This document shows positions 18,074 to 27,604 of a stretch of 64,000 nucleotides of DNA, in pieces. The translations under genes were made by a program, and so were the position numbers. The stretch is from Chryseobacterium sp. Marseille-Q5410. GTDB lineage: Bacteria; Bacteroidota; Bacteroidia; Flavobacteriales; Weeksellaceae. Each line of letters opens with the position of its first letter. Position 1 is the first letter of the stretch. The stretch spans positions 930,001 to 994,000 of the forward strand of contig CAMPOT010000001.1 in assembly GCA_946892665.1 (NCBI GenBank), read 5' to 3'. The notes below the pieces were generated by a model, which saw only the letters and a list, made by a program, of their open reading frames with translations, made no database searches and was not told where the DNA came from.

Positions 18074-19068
18074 TCATTAACAAGAGAATTTGTGCTGTAA
18101 AAATCAGCAGCTTCAGCAATCACACGATCCATTTCTTCTAGCGTGAAAACTTCCAGAAATTTTCTGCGGAAATCTTTAAAATGCGGAATTCCACGGAAAT
18201 AATTGCTGTAATGTTGGCGCATTTCGATGAGCCCGAGTCTTTCACCTTTCCATTCCGTGCTCCATTCTGCGTGTTGGCGCACGGCTAGCAAGCGGTCGGT
18301 AATTGTAGGTTCCGGTAATTTCTCTCCGGTTTGAAAAAAATGTTTGATTTCATTAAAAATCCATGGGTATCCAATGGCTCCACGACCGATCATGATGCCA
18401 TCGCAATCGTATTTTTGCTTGTATTCTAGAGCTTTTTCGGGAGAATCTACATCGCCGTTTCCGAAAATTGGAATTTCGATATTAGGATTGTTTTTAACTT
18501 TAGAAATATAATCCCAATCGGCTTCCCCTTTATACATTTGTGATCGAGTTCTGGCGTGAATGGTAAGCGCTTTAATTCCGGTGTCTTGTAATCTTTCAGC
18601 TACCTCCATGATGTTTATCGTTTCGGTATCCCAACCTAAACGGGTTTTCACGGTAACCGGCAAATGTGTGGAACTTACGACTGCTTTTGTAAGGCGAACC
18701 ATTAAATCAATATCTTTTAAAACGCCTGCTCCAGCTCCTTTGCATACTACTTTTTTCACTGGACAGCCGAAGTTGATATCGACTAAATCTGGGTTTACAG
18801 TTTCTACAATTTTCGCTGACATCGCCATTGCTTCTTCATCACCACCAAAAATTTGAATTCCGACTGGCCTTTCATAATCGAAAATATCAAGTTTTTTGCG
18901 GCTTTTCATCGCATCGCGAATTAATCCTTCGGAGGAAATAAACTCCGAATACATCATATCGGCGCCATGCATTTTGCAAAGTCTGCGAAAAGGAGGGTCC
19001 GAAACATCTTCCATTGGGGCAAGAAGAAGTGGAAATTCTGGTAGTTCTATGTTTCCGATTTTTATCAT
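18070..19068 (-). CDS. dusB: tRNA-dihydrouridine synthase
   Basis: 332-residue flavin enzyme reducing uridines in tRNA D-loops. It shows the Dus TIM barrel start (LLLAPMEDVSDPPFRRLC), the catalytic Cys in DINFGCPVKKVVCKGAGAG, the phosphate/FMN motifs HARTRSQMYKG, GNGDV and GIMIGRGAIGYPW, and the C-terminal helical domain. Best match is the DusB group. A -7 element lies directly before the start codon (see 19073). Confidence 0.94.
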   Translation of the reverse strand: MIKIGNIELPEFPLLLAPMEDVSDPPFRRLCKMHGADMMYSEFISSEGLIRDAMKSRKKLDIFDYERPVGIQIFGGDEEAMAMSAKIVETVNPDLVDINFGCPVKKVVCKGAGAGVLKDIDLMVRLTKAVVSSTHLPVTVKTRLGWDTETINIMEVAERLQDTGIKALTIHARTRSQMYKGEADWDYISKVKNNPNIEIPIFGNGDVDSPEKALEYKQKYDCDGIMIGRGAIGYPWIFNEIKHFFQTGEKLPEPTITDRLLAVRQHAEWSTEWKGERLGLIEMRQHYSNYFRGIPHFKDFRRKFLEVFTLEEMDRVIAEAADFYSTNSLVNE

Positions 19069-19072
19069 GGTG

Positions 19073-19080
19073 CAAAGATA
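19073..19080 (-). promoter_or_regulatory. Candidate dusB -7 element next to the ATG
   Basis: On the minus strand TATCTTTG is followed by only four bases before ATG 19068. A transcript from it would start at or within the start codon. No TTG is found at a normal distance upstream, so its use is uncertain. Confidence 0.35.
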
Positions 19081-19168
19081 ATTTTTTTGAATGGAAACCG
19101 GAAACCGTATTGCGCTGACAAAAAAACAGATCTACGCGATCTGTTTCATATTTTAGATACTGGAATCA

Positions 19169-19372
19169 TTAATCAAAATCATGATGGGTGTCGTCTTTTG
19201 AATTTTTATGAACAAACCACATCCCGATGGCTAGGCCTACCACGCCGGCCACAGCAGTCATCAGTGCACGTTCGAGTTTGTCGGGCATGTCGTTTCCGAG
19301 ATAATTCATCAGGAAAAGAATTAGAAAAGTGATGGCAGCAATTACTGCGAATTTTTTGCTTTTTATGTCCAT
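19169..19372 (-). CDS. Small membrane protein, 67 aa
   Basis: A 67-residue protein with two hydrophobic helices (about residues 8-25 and 38-54) joined by a short charged loop and ending in a hydrophilic HHDFD tail. Start and stop overlap with the upstream DUF3575 gene (TAATG), so the pair is likely translationally coupled. I do not recognise a family. Confidence 0.65.
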   Translation of the reverse strand: MDIKSKKFAVIAAITFLILFLMNYLGNDMPDKLERALMTAVAGVVGLAIGMWFVHKNSKDDTHHDFD

Positions 19373-20001
19373 TATTTTATTCTGTATGAAATCATTATTC
19401 CACCTCTATAAGGAAGCCATTCTCCACTTTGGTTGTATTGTCGGGTGGGATCAGTATCATATCGCACACCTAATTCTTTATGATAACCTTTGTAATAACT
19501 TTGTATAGAACCGGCACCGACATACAAGTCCATATTCCAATTTTTTCCCAATTCGAACTGGTAACCTACGGTAGCTCCAATGATATATGAGAAGCCGTTT
19601 TGATATAAATCAGAAGATTTATAAATTGGTGATTCCGGAGTGTATTGGTAATCATTATCGCTCCAATAATTGTATTTTTGAACAATAAATCGCGAGAAAG
19701 AAAGGTTACCACCAACATACCAATGGTTAAAAGCTTTATTGAAGTAATATCTTCCGTCGAAACCAAGCATATAAACTTGTGCGTATTTTCCTGCAAAAGA
19801 TTTCCACGGCGAGATGAAAACATCCCCTTGAAGCGTCCATTTTTTGTTCAGTTGATACTCTACACCGGCATTCAGCATACCGACAGGCAGGAAAAGCGCA
19901 TTGGCTTTCACATACATTTTTTTGGATACGATAGAATCTTGTGTTTGTGCAGTAGAAAGTGCTGCAAAAGAAATGGCGGTTGCCAATAAAAGTTTTTTCA
20001 A
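19372..20001 (-). CDS. DUF3575-type outer-membrane barrel protein
   Basis: 209 residues with a signal peptide (cleavage near ALSTAQ) and repeated amphipathic strands rich in Tyr/Trp/Gly; the sequence MYVKANALFLPVGMLNAGVEYQL is typical of DUF3575 proteins of Bacteroidetes, predicted outer-membrane barrels. It follows the thioredoxin-like gene by 7 bp and overlaps the small membrane protein by one base, giving a three-gene unit. Function unknown. Confidence 0.8.
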   Translation of the reverse strand: MKKLLLATAISFAALSTAQTQDSIVSKKMYVKANALFLPVGMLNAGVEYQLNKKWTLQGDVFISPWKSFAGKYAQVYMLGFDGRYYFNKAFNHWYVGGNLSFSRFIVQKYNYWSDNDYQYTPESPIYKSSDLYQNGFSYIIGATVGYQFELGKNWNMDLYVGAGSIQSYYKGYHKELGVRYDTDPTRQYNQSGEWLPYRGGIMISYRIK

Positions 20002-20008
20002 AATTATT

Positions 20009-21181
20009 TTATTTTAATGAGTCCAGAAGTTGAGTTGCGAGTTGAGCGTCTTTTCCTTGAGTTTTAGCGATGTTTTTAGAAATTTCAGCGTAAGTTTTTG
20101 CTTGATCTTTTTTACCTGTTTTCGAATAAATTTTCGCTAAAATATAAGTGTTTTCGGCGGTTTCAGATTTCATTACTGATTTTTCTGCCCATTCTTCCGC
20201 TTTTTTCAAAGAAGAAGGCGTGGTGATGTATTCACTGAAAATCCAAGCAGCTTTTAGAAGTTCTTCACTGTCAAAATTTTCAGCGTTCTGATAATAAGAT
20301 AAAGCCGCTTTTTCGTATTCCGCAAATTTTCCCGAATTAGGATAAATAATTACTTTCATTCGGTTTAAAGCTATTTCAGCTTCAGTTTTTCCAACTAATG
20401 GAATGGCATTTTTGAAAAATTCATCATCATTGATTGTACCTGTTTTTTGATCCAAAGCATTTTCAAGAATGTTGGTGATTTTGATGTTCGTATCAAATTG
20501 ATTGTAAATGTCTTCCGACATCAAATTGGTGATTTCCTGTTTTTTCGCAACGAAAATTTGATAATTCTGATCGCTAGGAGATTTAATGAAATACAACAAC
20601 ATTCCCACTTCATCTTTCGTCAAAGGTTGATTGCTTTTGACTTTAAAATATCTTTCTGAAGCTTTTTTAGCCAATTCGTAATCGCTTTGGGCGTACAAAC
20701 TCATCATATTGAGCAAAAACTCCGGATTACTTTCTCCTTTTTCGAATAATTTTTTGTTGGAAGAATTTCGGTATTTCGGTTGGTTCGCTTCTTTTGCGAT
20801 GGTAAGAAAATCTGCTTCTCCCATGTAACCATAATTTTTCAACACTACTTCGCCATTACCATTCAGGAAAAGAAAAGTAGGATAGGAGCGAACTCCATAT
20901 TTCATTGCGATATCCCGGCCTTCACCTTTTTCCATATCGAATCTTGCGTTGATGAAATTGGCGTTGTAATATTCTGAAACCGCAGGTAGTGGGAAAATAT
21001 TTTTTTCCATCATTTTGCAGGGTCCGCACCAGGAAGCAAATGCGTCGAGGAAAATCAGTTTTTTTTCGGCTTTTGCTTTTGCTAAAATATCTTTGAAGCT
21101 GGTTTTCTGAAAATTAATGCCTTGCTGGCCGAAAACAATGATGGAAAGGGGAATAGTAAGTAAAAAAAGTATTTTTTTCAT
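20009..21181 (-). CDS. Periplasmic thioredoxin-family protein
   Basis: 390 residues from ATG 21181 (MKKILFLLT); the frame extends 15 codons further but without a credible start. A signal peptide ends near VFGQQ. Residues about 25-140 are a thioredoxin fold with active site ASWCGPCKMM and the cis-Pro region RSYPTFLFL. The C-terminal 230 residues are helical with TPR-like pairs, as in Bacteroidetes thioredoxins linked to periplasmic thiol exchange. It leads the unit with the DUF3575 gene, which suggests a role in envelope protein folding. Confidence 0.85.
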   Translation of the reverse strand: MKKILFLLTIPLSIIVFGQQGINFQKTSFKDILAKAKAEKKLIFLDAFASWCGPCKMMEKNIFPLPAVSEYYNANFINARFDMEKGEGRDIAMKYGVRSYPTFLFLNGNGEVVLKNYGYMGEADFLTIAKEANQPKYRNSSNKKLFEKGESNPEFLLNMMSLYAQSDYELAKKASERYFKVKSNQPLTKDEVGMLLYFIKSPSDQNYQIFVAKKQEITNLMSEDIYNQFDTNIKITNILENALDQKTGTINDDEFFKNAIPLVGKTEAEIALNRMKVIIYPNSGKFAEYEKAALSYYQNAENFDSEELLKAAWIFSEYITTPSSLKKAEEWAEKSVMKSETAENTYILAKIYSKTGKKDQAKTYAEISKNIAKTQGKDAQLATQLLDSLK

Positions 21182-21321
21182 GGAAGCAGAGGAAATTTTA
21201 ATGCGAATATAGCTATAAATAAACAACCATTAAAAATATTATTACCATCCAAATCAATTTTACGCTTCATTTAAATATTTATGGCTCGAATATTGTTGAG
21301 TCCCCAAAAAATTTATGGACG

Positions 21322-21411
21322 ATGAAAAAGAAAAGGAAACATTACAAGATTCGTTATTTGCGACTTATTCGTAAAATGAGGGATCAGGTTTTTGTAAATG
21401 GAGTGATTTAA
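21322..21411 (+). CDS. Possible small basic protein, 29 aa
   Basis: A short frame starting ATG 21322 (MKKKRKHYKIRYLRLIRKM...) and ending TAA 21411, placed 5 bp before a strong hairpin. It is highly basic (about 12 Lys/Arg/His in 29) and lies alone in a 274-bp gap between two minus-strand genes. A terminator directly after the stop supports a real transcript. No family is known to me; conservation would decide. Confidence 0.35.
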   Translation: MKKKRKHYKIRYLRLIRKMRDQVFVNGVI

Positions 21412-21415
21412 AGTT

Positions 21416-21450
21416 AAAACCCTTTCGGTATAATGTACGAAAGGGTTTTT
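21416..21450. terminator. Bidirectional hairpin terminator
   Basis: Perfect 12-bp stem AAAACCCTTTCG / CGAAAGGGTTTT with 10-nt loop and T-runs on both strands. It can end glnS (minus) and the small + strand frame at 21322. Confidence 0.85.
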
Positions 21451-21455
21451 ATTTT

Positions 21456-23129
21456 TTATTCTGGTTTATAACTGTCTTTCAAGGTTACTGTTCTGTTGAA
21501 AACCAATTTTTCGTGCGTAGAATCGGGATCTTTGGTGAAGTAGCCAATTCTTTGGAACTGATAAGGTTTACCTACTTCTGCGTTTTTCAAACTTGGCTCT
21601 GCAAATCCTTGTACTATTTTTAAACTTTCTGGATTCATGAATTCCATGAAATCGGTTTCTTTTTCAGCATCTGGTTGCGGAGTAGTGAAAAGTCTGTCGT
21701 AAATTCTTACTTCTACCGGTAACGCATGTTTAGCAGAAACCCAGTGAAGTGTTCCTTTTACTTTTCGCAAACTTTCTTCGGTGCCACTTCCGGATTTGCT
21801 TTTCGGGTCGTAAGTTGCATAAATGGTTGTGATTTCGCCATTTTCATCTTTGTCTATACGTTCTGCTTTTATGATGTACGCTGATTTCAAACGAACTTCG
21901 CCACCCAGTTTCAAACGGAAAAATTTGTTTCCGGCTTCTTCCTTGAAATCTTCTCTTTCGATGTATAATTCTCTGGAGAAAGGGATTTCACGTGTTCCTG
22001 CGTTTTCATCTTCAGGGTTGTTTTCGGTTTCCAACCATTCTTCAGCGTTTTCAGGATAATTTTCTATCACCAGTTTCACAGGATCAACCACCGCCATTAC
22101 CCGTGTTGAAACTTTATTTAAATCTTCTCTCACGAAGAATTCAAGTAATTGAATATCAATAAGGTTTTCTCTTTTTGCAACGCCAACTCTATCAATGAAA
22201 TTACGAATGGATTTTGGAGTAAACCCTAATCTTCTCATCCCGGAAATTGTAGGCATTCTCGGATCATCCCATCCTGTGACAGCTTTTTCAGCTACCAGAC
22301 GTTGTAATTTTCTTTTGGAAGTAATCATGTACGAAACATTCATTCGGGCAAATTCTCTTTGCTTGTTTCTCACTTTAGATTCTTCGTAAACCTGATCCAA
22401 ATACCAATCGTAAAGTGGGCGGTGATTTTCGAATTCCAAGGAACAAAGCGAGTGCGAAATTTGTTCGATATAATCGGATTCTCCGTGTGCCCAATCGTAC
22501 ATCGGGTAGATTTTCCATTTTTCGCCGGTTCTGTGGTGAGGTCTTCGCAGAATTCGGTACATCACAGGATCGCGCATGTTCATATTGGGAGAAGTCATAT
22601 CGATTTTTGCTCTTAAAGACATGCTTCCCTCTTCGAATTCGCCGTTTTTCATTCTTTCAAAAAGATCCAAAGATTCTTCCACCGGACGGTTTCTGTAAGG
22701 AGATTCGATTCCATCTTCGAAAGGGTTTTTTCTTTGGGCGGTGATTTCCTCTGAAGATTGTTCATCCACGTAAGCTTTCCCGTTTTTGATCATCTGGACA
22801 GCCCAAATATAAAGTTGCTCAAAATAATCCGATGCATAAAGCTCTTTGTCGTATTTGAAACCGAGCCATTCCACATCTTTTTTTATTGAATCTACAAATT
22901 CTTGCTCTTCTTTTTCAGGGTTGGTATCATCAAAACGCAAATTAACCGGAGCACCGTATTTTTCGCCCAAACCGAAATTAATGCAGATCGCTTTGGTATG
23001 ACCTACGTGTAGATAACCGTTCGGTTCCGGCGGAAAACGAAAACGCAATCGGTCTTTCGGAAAACCTTTAGCTAAATCGTCTTCTATAATTTGCTCAATA
23101 AAATTGAGGGATTTTTTTTCTTCTTCCAT
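21456..23129 (-). CDS. glnS: Glutamine-tRNA ligase
   Basis: 557 residues, class I synthetase. The HIGH-type motif appears as HVGH in PPEPNGYLHVGHTKAICINFG, the KMSKS-type motif as MITSKRKL, and the C-terminal anticodon-binding barrels follow. The stretch LRFDDTNPEKEEQEF is characteristic of GlnRS rather than GluRS. Length matches the bacterial enzyme. It stands alone with its own terminator downstream. Confidence 0.97.
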   Translation of the reverse strand: MEEEKKSLNFIEQIIEDDLAKGFPKDRLRFRFPPEPNGYLHVGHTKAICINFGLGEKYGAPVNLRFDDTNPEKEEQEFVDSIKKDVEWLGFKYDKELYASDYFEQLYIWAVQMIKNGKAYVDEQSSEEITAQRKNPFEDGIESPYRNRPVEESLDLFERMKNGEFEEGSMSLRAKIDMTSPNMNMRDPVMYRILRRPHHRTGEKWKIYPMYDWAHGESDYIEQISHSLCSLEFENHRPLYDWYLDQVYEESKVRNKQREFARMNVSYMITSKRKLQRLVAEKAVTGWDDPRMPTISGMRRLGFTPKSIRNFIDRVGVAKRENLIDIQLLEFFVREDLNKVSTRVMAVVDPVKLVIENYPENAEEWLETENNPEDENAGTREIPFSRELYIEREDFKEEAGNKFFRLKLGGEVRLKSAYIIKAERIDKDENGEITTIYATYDPKSKSGSGTEESLRKVKGTLHWVSAKHALPVEVRIYDRLFTTPQPDAEKETDFMEFMNPESLKIVQGFAEPSLKNAEVGKPYQFQRIGYFTKDPDSTHEKLVFNRTVTLKDSYKPE

Positions 23130-23345
23130 TGTCTATACTTGTATCTGCAAATTTACGGAATCTTCGCAAAAGATAAATACTAAATGAGTTTTTGATTTTA
23201 ATGGTAAATTTAAAAATTATGATTTAGTACGTGTTTTAATGAATATGCTGTTGTGTTAATGGATAATTGATGAAAGAAATAAAGTCTTTATTGTCGGAAC
23301 TGTTTAAATTATTATATTTTAATAAACTAATTAAATAACCTAACT

Positions 23346-24062
23346 ATGAAAACAACAATGCTTGCACTTTGCATTTCTGCAGGATTATTTTCTCAGAATT
23401 CAAATTTAAACAAAATGAATGTGGTAAAAACTAACGTTACGGCTTACGCATTCCGAAACGTAAATCTCACCTACGAAAGAGTGATCAATAAGACATTTTC
23501 TGTGAATGTCGGCTTTGGAACGATGGGAAAAGGAAGCGTTCCCTTCAGTAAAACTTTTGTTGAAGATACAGAACTTAGTGATGCTGAAATTTCGATGACT
23601 AACTTCACTATAGAGCCTAGAATCTATCTTGGAGAAGGTTACGGAAAAGGTTTTTATTTTGCTCCGTATTATCGATACAGCTCTTTCAATATTGATCAGG
23701 TCAAAATGGCTGTGGATTTTTCTGATGGCAGTTCGGAGGATTTGCTGATTACAGGAAAAGCTACCGGAAATAGTGCTGGGTTGATGTTGGGTGTACAATG
23801 GTTTTTAGGCGCTAAGGAAAATTGGGTGTTGGATTGGTGGATTGTCGGAGCTCATTATGGCAGCGGCAAAGGAGATATGCGAGGAAATTCACCACGAACG
23901 TTAACTGCTGATGAACAAGCTGAGCTGAAACAGCAAATTGAAGATTTGGATATTCCTTTGTTTGAATATACCACAACCACCGATGCGAATGGTGCTAATG
24001 TTAAATTGGACGGTCCGTGGGCAGGTTTACGATCTGGCCTGTCGATTGGATATAGATTTTAA
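23346..24062 (+). CDS. Hypothetical outer-membrane protein (DUF3575-like)
   Basis: 238 residues with a short signal peptide (ending near LFSQN) and a barrel-like pattern: alternating aromatic/polar strands and a terminal strand SGLSIGYRF ending in Phe. It has the KTNVTAYAFRNVNLTYERVI start common to DUF3575 proteins. It is a single-gene unit with its own terminator. Similar to, but not a close copy of, the gene at 19372. Function unknown. Confidence 0.75.
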   Translation: MKTTMLALCISAGLFSQNSNLNKMNVVKTNVTAYAFRNVNLTYERVINKTFSVNVGFGTMGKGSVPFSKTFVEDTELSDAEISMTNFTIEPRIYLGEGYGKGFYFAPYYRYSSFNIDQVKMAVDFSDGSSEDLLITGKATGNSAGLMLGVQWFLGAKENWVLDWWIVGAHYGSGKGDMRGNSPRTLTADEQAELKQQIEDLDIPLFEYTTTTDANGANVKLDGPWAGLRSGLSIGYRF

Positions 24063-24070
24063 AAAAATAA

Positions 24071-24106
24071 AAAAAATGCTTGAATCATTTGGTTCAAGCA
24101 TTTTTT
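24071..24106. terminator. Bidirectional terminator (DUF3575-like gene / menC)
   Basis: Perfect 14-bp stem AAAAAATGCTTGAA / TTCAAGCATTTTTT with 8-nt loop, between convergent genes; the right arm overlaps the menC stop at 24094. Confidence 0.88.
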
Positions 24107-25101
24107 AAATAAAGTTGATCACCGGATAACAAAAGATGAGTGGGGAGATTATTGGTAAACAAACCCCCGGTTCCCAGTCCTTGCGGAATTTTGGGATTTT
24201 TGCTGAAAGTATATTGAGCAATAGCATTCAACCCGATATTGCTTTCCAATGCGGAGGTAATCCACCAACCGATTTGTTGACTTTCTGCTAAAGAAATCCA
24301 TTCGTCTGAACCCGAAAATCCACCTATTAATGAAGGTTTCAGGATGATGTATTGCGGTTTTATTTTTTCTAAAAGTTCTCTTTTAGCATCGAAATCAAGA
24401 ATTCCTATTAATTCTTCGTCCAAAGCAATTGGCGTAGGAGTGGTTTTGCAAAGCACTTTCATTCCTTCGATATTTCCAGCTTTTATCGGTTGTTCAATCG
24501 AATGAATTTCCAAATCTGCCAATTCTTGTAAAACGACTTTTGCTTCCTCAAAAGCAAAACCTCCATTAGCATCAACACGTAATTCCAACTCCTTTTTGGA
24601 GAACTTTTCGCGAAGTTGAGTGAGAATTTTCTTCTCAGATTTCCAATCGACTCCAATTTTCAATTTGATGCAGTTGAAGCCGTCTTTTAGTTTCTCTTCA
24701 ATTTGCTGTTGCATGAAATCTGCATCGCCCATCCAAATTAATCCGTTGATTTTGATGGAAGATTTTCCGGCAGTAAAATCGCTCGGAAAATATATTTCGC
24801 ATCCTTTTTTGAGGTTAAGAATCGCTTGTTCATACCCAAACCAAATCGATGGAAAATGATGCAATTCTTTTTTTATATAGTCCGGATCTTTATTGATGTT
24901 CTCGCAAAGCCAGCGGAGTTTTTCTTCATATTCCGGAACGTCATCATAACTTAAACCTCTGAAAATTGCGCATTCGCCGATTCCAGTCCGATTGTTTTCA
25001 GAAATTTTCAAAAAGTACGTTTCTTTGGTATGCAAAACGCCGCGGGAAGTTCCTCCCGGGCGCTTGAAATTAAGGATATATTGATGATATTCTGCGGTCA
25101 T
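24094..25101 (-). CDS. menC: o-Succinylbenzoate synthase (enolase superfamily)
   Basis: 335 residues. The barrel shows the KxK pair (CIKLKIG), metal ligands Asp in RVDANGG, Glu in IEQP and Asp in IALDEE, and Lys in ILKPS, the full set for the muconate-lactonizing/MenC group. It dehydrates SHCHC to o-succinylbenzoate in menaquinone synthesis. A dipeptide epimerase is the main alternative, but the N-terminus and short capping domain fit Bacteroidetes MenC. No other men genes are in the window. It is directly followed (in the upstream direction) by fbp with no gap. Confidence 0.82.
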   Translation of the reverse strand: MTAEYHQYILNFKRPGGTSRGVLHTKETYFLKISENNRTGIGECAIFRGLSYDDVPEYEEKLRWLCENINKDPDYIKKELHHFPSIWFGYEQAILNLKKGCEIYFPSDFTAGKSSIKINGLIWMGDADFMQQQIEEKLKDGFNCIKLKIGVDWKSEKKILTQLREKFSKKELELRVDANGGFAFEEAKVVLQELADLEIHSIEQPIKAGNIEGMKVLCKTTPTPIALDEELIGILDFDAKRELLEKIKPQYIILKPSLIGGFSGSDEWISLAESQQIGWWITSALESNIGLNAIAQYTFSKNPKIPQGLGTGGLFTNNLPTHLLLSGDQLYLKNA

Positions 25102-26115
25102 TTATTGTGCTTCTTCTTTCATAAATTCTTCTGCTTTTTCCACCATTTTAATGCTTCCGCAGAAAAACGGAACTCTTTGGTGTAATTCCGTAGGCTGAAT
25201 TTCTAAGATTCTTCTGAAACCATCACTGCATTTTCCACCGGCTTGTTCTGCCAAAAACGCCATTGGATTGCATTCGTATAACAACCGAAGTTTTCCGTTC
25301 GGTGATTGAGAGGTTGATGGATAAATATAAATTCCGCCTTTAATCATATTTCTATGGAAGTCCGAAACCAAACTTCCGATGTAGCGCGAGGTATAGGGAC
25401 GATCGCCTTCTTCACGTTGGCAGTATTTAATATAATTTTTTACTCCTTGCGGAAATTTTATATAGTTTCCTTCATTGATAGAATAGATTTTTCCTGTTTC
25501 TGAAAATTTCATGTTCGGATGAGAAAGATAATAAGTTCCCAAACTCGGATCTAAAGTGAATCCGTTCACTCCATTTCCTGTCGTATAAACAATCATCGTT
25601 GAGGAGCCATAAACAACATATCCAGCAGCAATTTGGTTGACGCCTTTTTGTAAAAAATCTTCAAGTGTAACCGGCGTTCCAGGTTCTGTAACCCTTCTGT
25701 AAATCGAAAAAATAGTTCCAACGGATACATTCACGTCAATATTTGAAGATCCGTCGAGTGGATCAATCAATACCACATATTTGCTTAAATGAGCATTTGA
25801 ACTGGCACGAATTTCAATAAAATCATCACTTTCTTCGGAGGCAATTCCGCAAACTACTTCCCGCTGAGAAAGCGCTTCGATAAAGATATCGTTGGCCAAA
25901 ACGTCTAATTTCTGTTGTTCTTCTCCCTGGATGTTTTCGTTCCCCGCTTTGCCGATGATATTGGCAATTCCGGCTTTATTTACTTCGCGGTTTACCACTT
26001 TCGAAGCGAGTCGAATCGCACTCAAAAGTCGTGAAAGTTCACCAGTTGAATACTGAAAATCTTCCTGTTTATCGATAATAAATTCACCAAGGGTTTGAAA
26101 ATTTTGTTCTGACAT
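25102..26115 (-). CDS. fbp: Fructose-1,6-bisphosphatase, class I
   Basis: 337 residues from ATG 26115 ([13 protein letters not shown]); the longer frame to 26160 adds 15 atypical residues. The metal/active site stretch [21 protein letters not shown] is complete, with the downstream substrate region [13 protein letters not shown] and a C-terminal Glu site in [13 protein letters not shown]. It is the gluconeogenic enzyme releasing phosphate from fructose-1,6-bisphosphate. It abuts menC, so both may share a transcript. Confidence 0.96.
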   Translation of the reverse strand: MSEQNFQTLGEFIIDKQEDFQYSTGELSRLLSAIRLASKVVNREVNKAGIANIIGKAGNENIQGEEQQKLDVLANDIFIEALSQREVVCGIASEESDDFIEIRASSNAHLSKYVVLIDPLDGSSNIDVNVSVGTIFSIYRRVTEPGTPVTLEDFLQKGVNQIAAGYVVYGSSTMIVYTTGNGVNGFTLDPSLGTYYLSHPNMKFSETGKIYSINEGNYIKFPQGVKNYIKYCQREEGDRPYTSRYIGSLVSDFHRNMIKGGIYIYPSTSQSPNGKLRLLYECNPMAFLAEQAGGKCSDGFRRILEIQPTELHQRVPFFCGSIKMVEKAEEFMKEEAQ

Positions 26116-26359
26116 GATTTGGTTTTTTGCATTTTTACAAATTTCGGAATTTTCTTTCAATTAAATCTGTTTTAATTGTTTTAAATAGATGATTTATGTT
26201 TTCTTTTTTAAAGATAATTAAGTGCAAGATTGGTAGTGAGAGAATCCCATTATTGAAGCAAGTTTTTTTTTCTCGCGTTAAATTAATAATTTTGATAAAT
26301 ATTAATTTTTAATTAATATAAAAGAATAAATTATATGTTATTGATTATTAAATATTTAA

Positions 26360-27598
26360 ATGAAAATTTTTAAGTTTGGTGGAGCATCAGTGAAAGATGC
26401 TGAAGGGGTAAAAAATGTAGCTCTTGTTTTGGAATCGCAAGGTTTCGATAATTGTATGCTTGTGGTTTCGGCTATGGGAAAGACCACAAATGCTTTGGAA
26501 AAAGTGGTTGAAAACTATTTTGCCAAACAGGATTACCAAACAGAAATTGAGAAAGTAAAACAATTGCATTTGGAAATTTCGAATGGACTTTTTAACGGAA
26601 ATCATCCTGTTTTTGCAGAAATTTCTTTGTTTTTTGATGATATTGAATCTTTCTTAAGAAGGAATAAATCTCCGAACTACAATTTTGTCTACGATCAGGT
26701 GGTAAGTTGCGGAGAAATGATTTCTTCAAAAATTTTAAGTGAATATTTAAATGATATTCAGTTCAAAAATACTTGGCTCGATGCCCGTGATTATTTAAAA
26801 ACCGACAGCAATTATCGGGAAGGAAATATCAATTGGGAAGAAACTCAAAAGAATATTTCAGCACTGAATATTAAACAATCTTATGTAACGCAAGGTTTTA
26901 TAGGTTCCGAAGCCAATAATTTCACCGTAACTTTAGGTAGAGAAGGTTCCGATTATTCTGCTGCGATTTTTGCGTATTGCCTAAATGCTGAAGCAATGAC
27001 AATCTGGAAAGATGTTCCAGGCGTGATGACTGGCGATCCAAGAAAGTTTGAAAACGTCAATCTTTTATCGAATATCTCTTACGAAGAAGCTATAGAAATG
27101 GCTTATTACGGAGCATCGGTTATTCACCCGAAAACCCTTCAACCACTGAAACAAAAGAATATTCCGTTTTATGTAAAGTCATTCCTGGAGCCTAAAAGAC
27201 CAGGTACTAAAGTCGGAAATGCATCCGAAAACCAGCAGGAAGAATCTTATATTTTAAAAGAAAATCAGCAATTAATGCGCATTGCGACAAGAGATTTTTC
27301 ATTTATTGCGGAGGAACATTTAAGCCAGATTTTTGCGAAATTGGCTCAATATAAAATCAAAATTTCATTGATGCAGAATTCTGCGATTTCACTGGCCCTT
27401 TGCCTGGAAGACAAGTATGGGAATATCGATGAACTGAATCTGGAATTGCAAACAGTTTTCAGCACCGAACTTACAAAAAACGTCTCATTATTTACTGTTA
27501 GAAATGCGAAATTAGAAGATTTGAACAAATTTTATGAGAACAGAAATATTTTACTGGAACAAATTTCCAAAAAAACAATACAAGTTGTATTTAACTAA
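26360..27598 (+). CDS. Aspartate kinase
   Basis: 412 residues, monofunctional. The kinase core begins MKIFKFGGASV and contains the substrate motifs VSCGEMISS, FTVTLGREGSDYSAAIFA and WKDVPGVMTGDP. A C-terminal ACT-like part follows (about residues 300-412), less regular than in LysC. It phosphorylates aspartate for lysine, threonine and methionine. The next gene starts 6 bp after the stop. Confidence 0.92.
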   Translation: MKIFKFGGASVKDAEGVKNVALVLESQGFDNCMLVVSAMGKTTNALEKVVENYFAKQDYQTEIEKVKQLHLEISNGLFNGNHPVFAEISLFFDDIESFLRRNKSPNYNFVYDQVVSCGEMISSKILSEYLNDIQFKNTWLDARDYLKTDSNYREGNINWEETQKNISALNIKQSYVTQGFIGSEANNFTVTLGREGSDYSAAIFAYCLNAEAMTIWKDVPGVMTGDPRKFENVNLLSNISYEEAIEMAYYGASVIHPKTLQPLKQKNIPFYVKSFLEPKRPGTKVGNASENQQEESYILKENQQLMRIATRDFSFIAEEHLSQIFAKLAQYKIKISLMQNSAISLALCLEDKYGNIDELNLELQTVFSTELTKNVSLFTVRNAKLEDLNKFYENRNILLEQISKKTIQVVFN

Positions 27599-27604
27599 TA
27601 ACTA

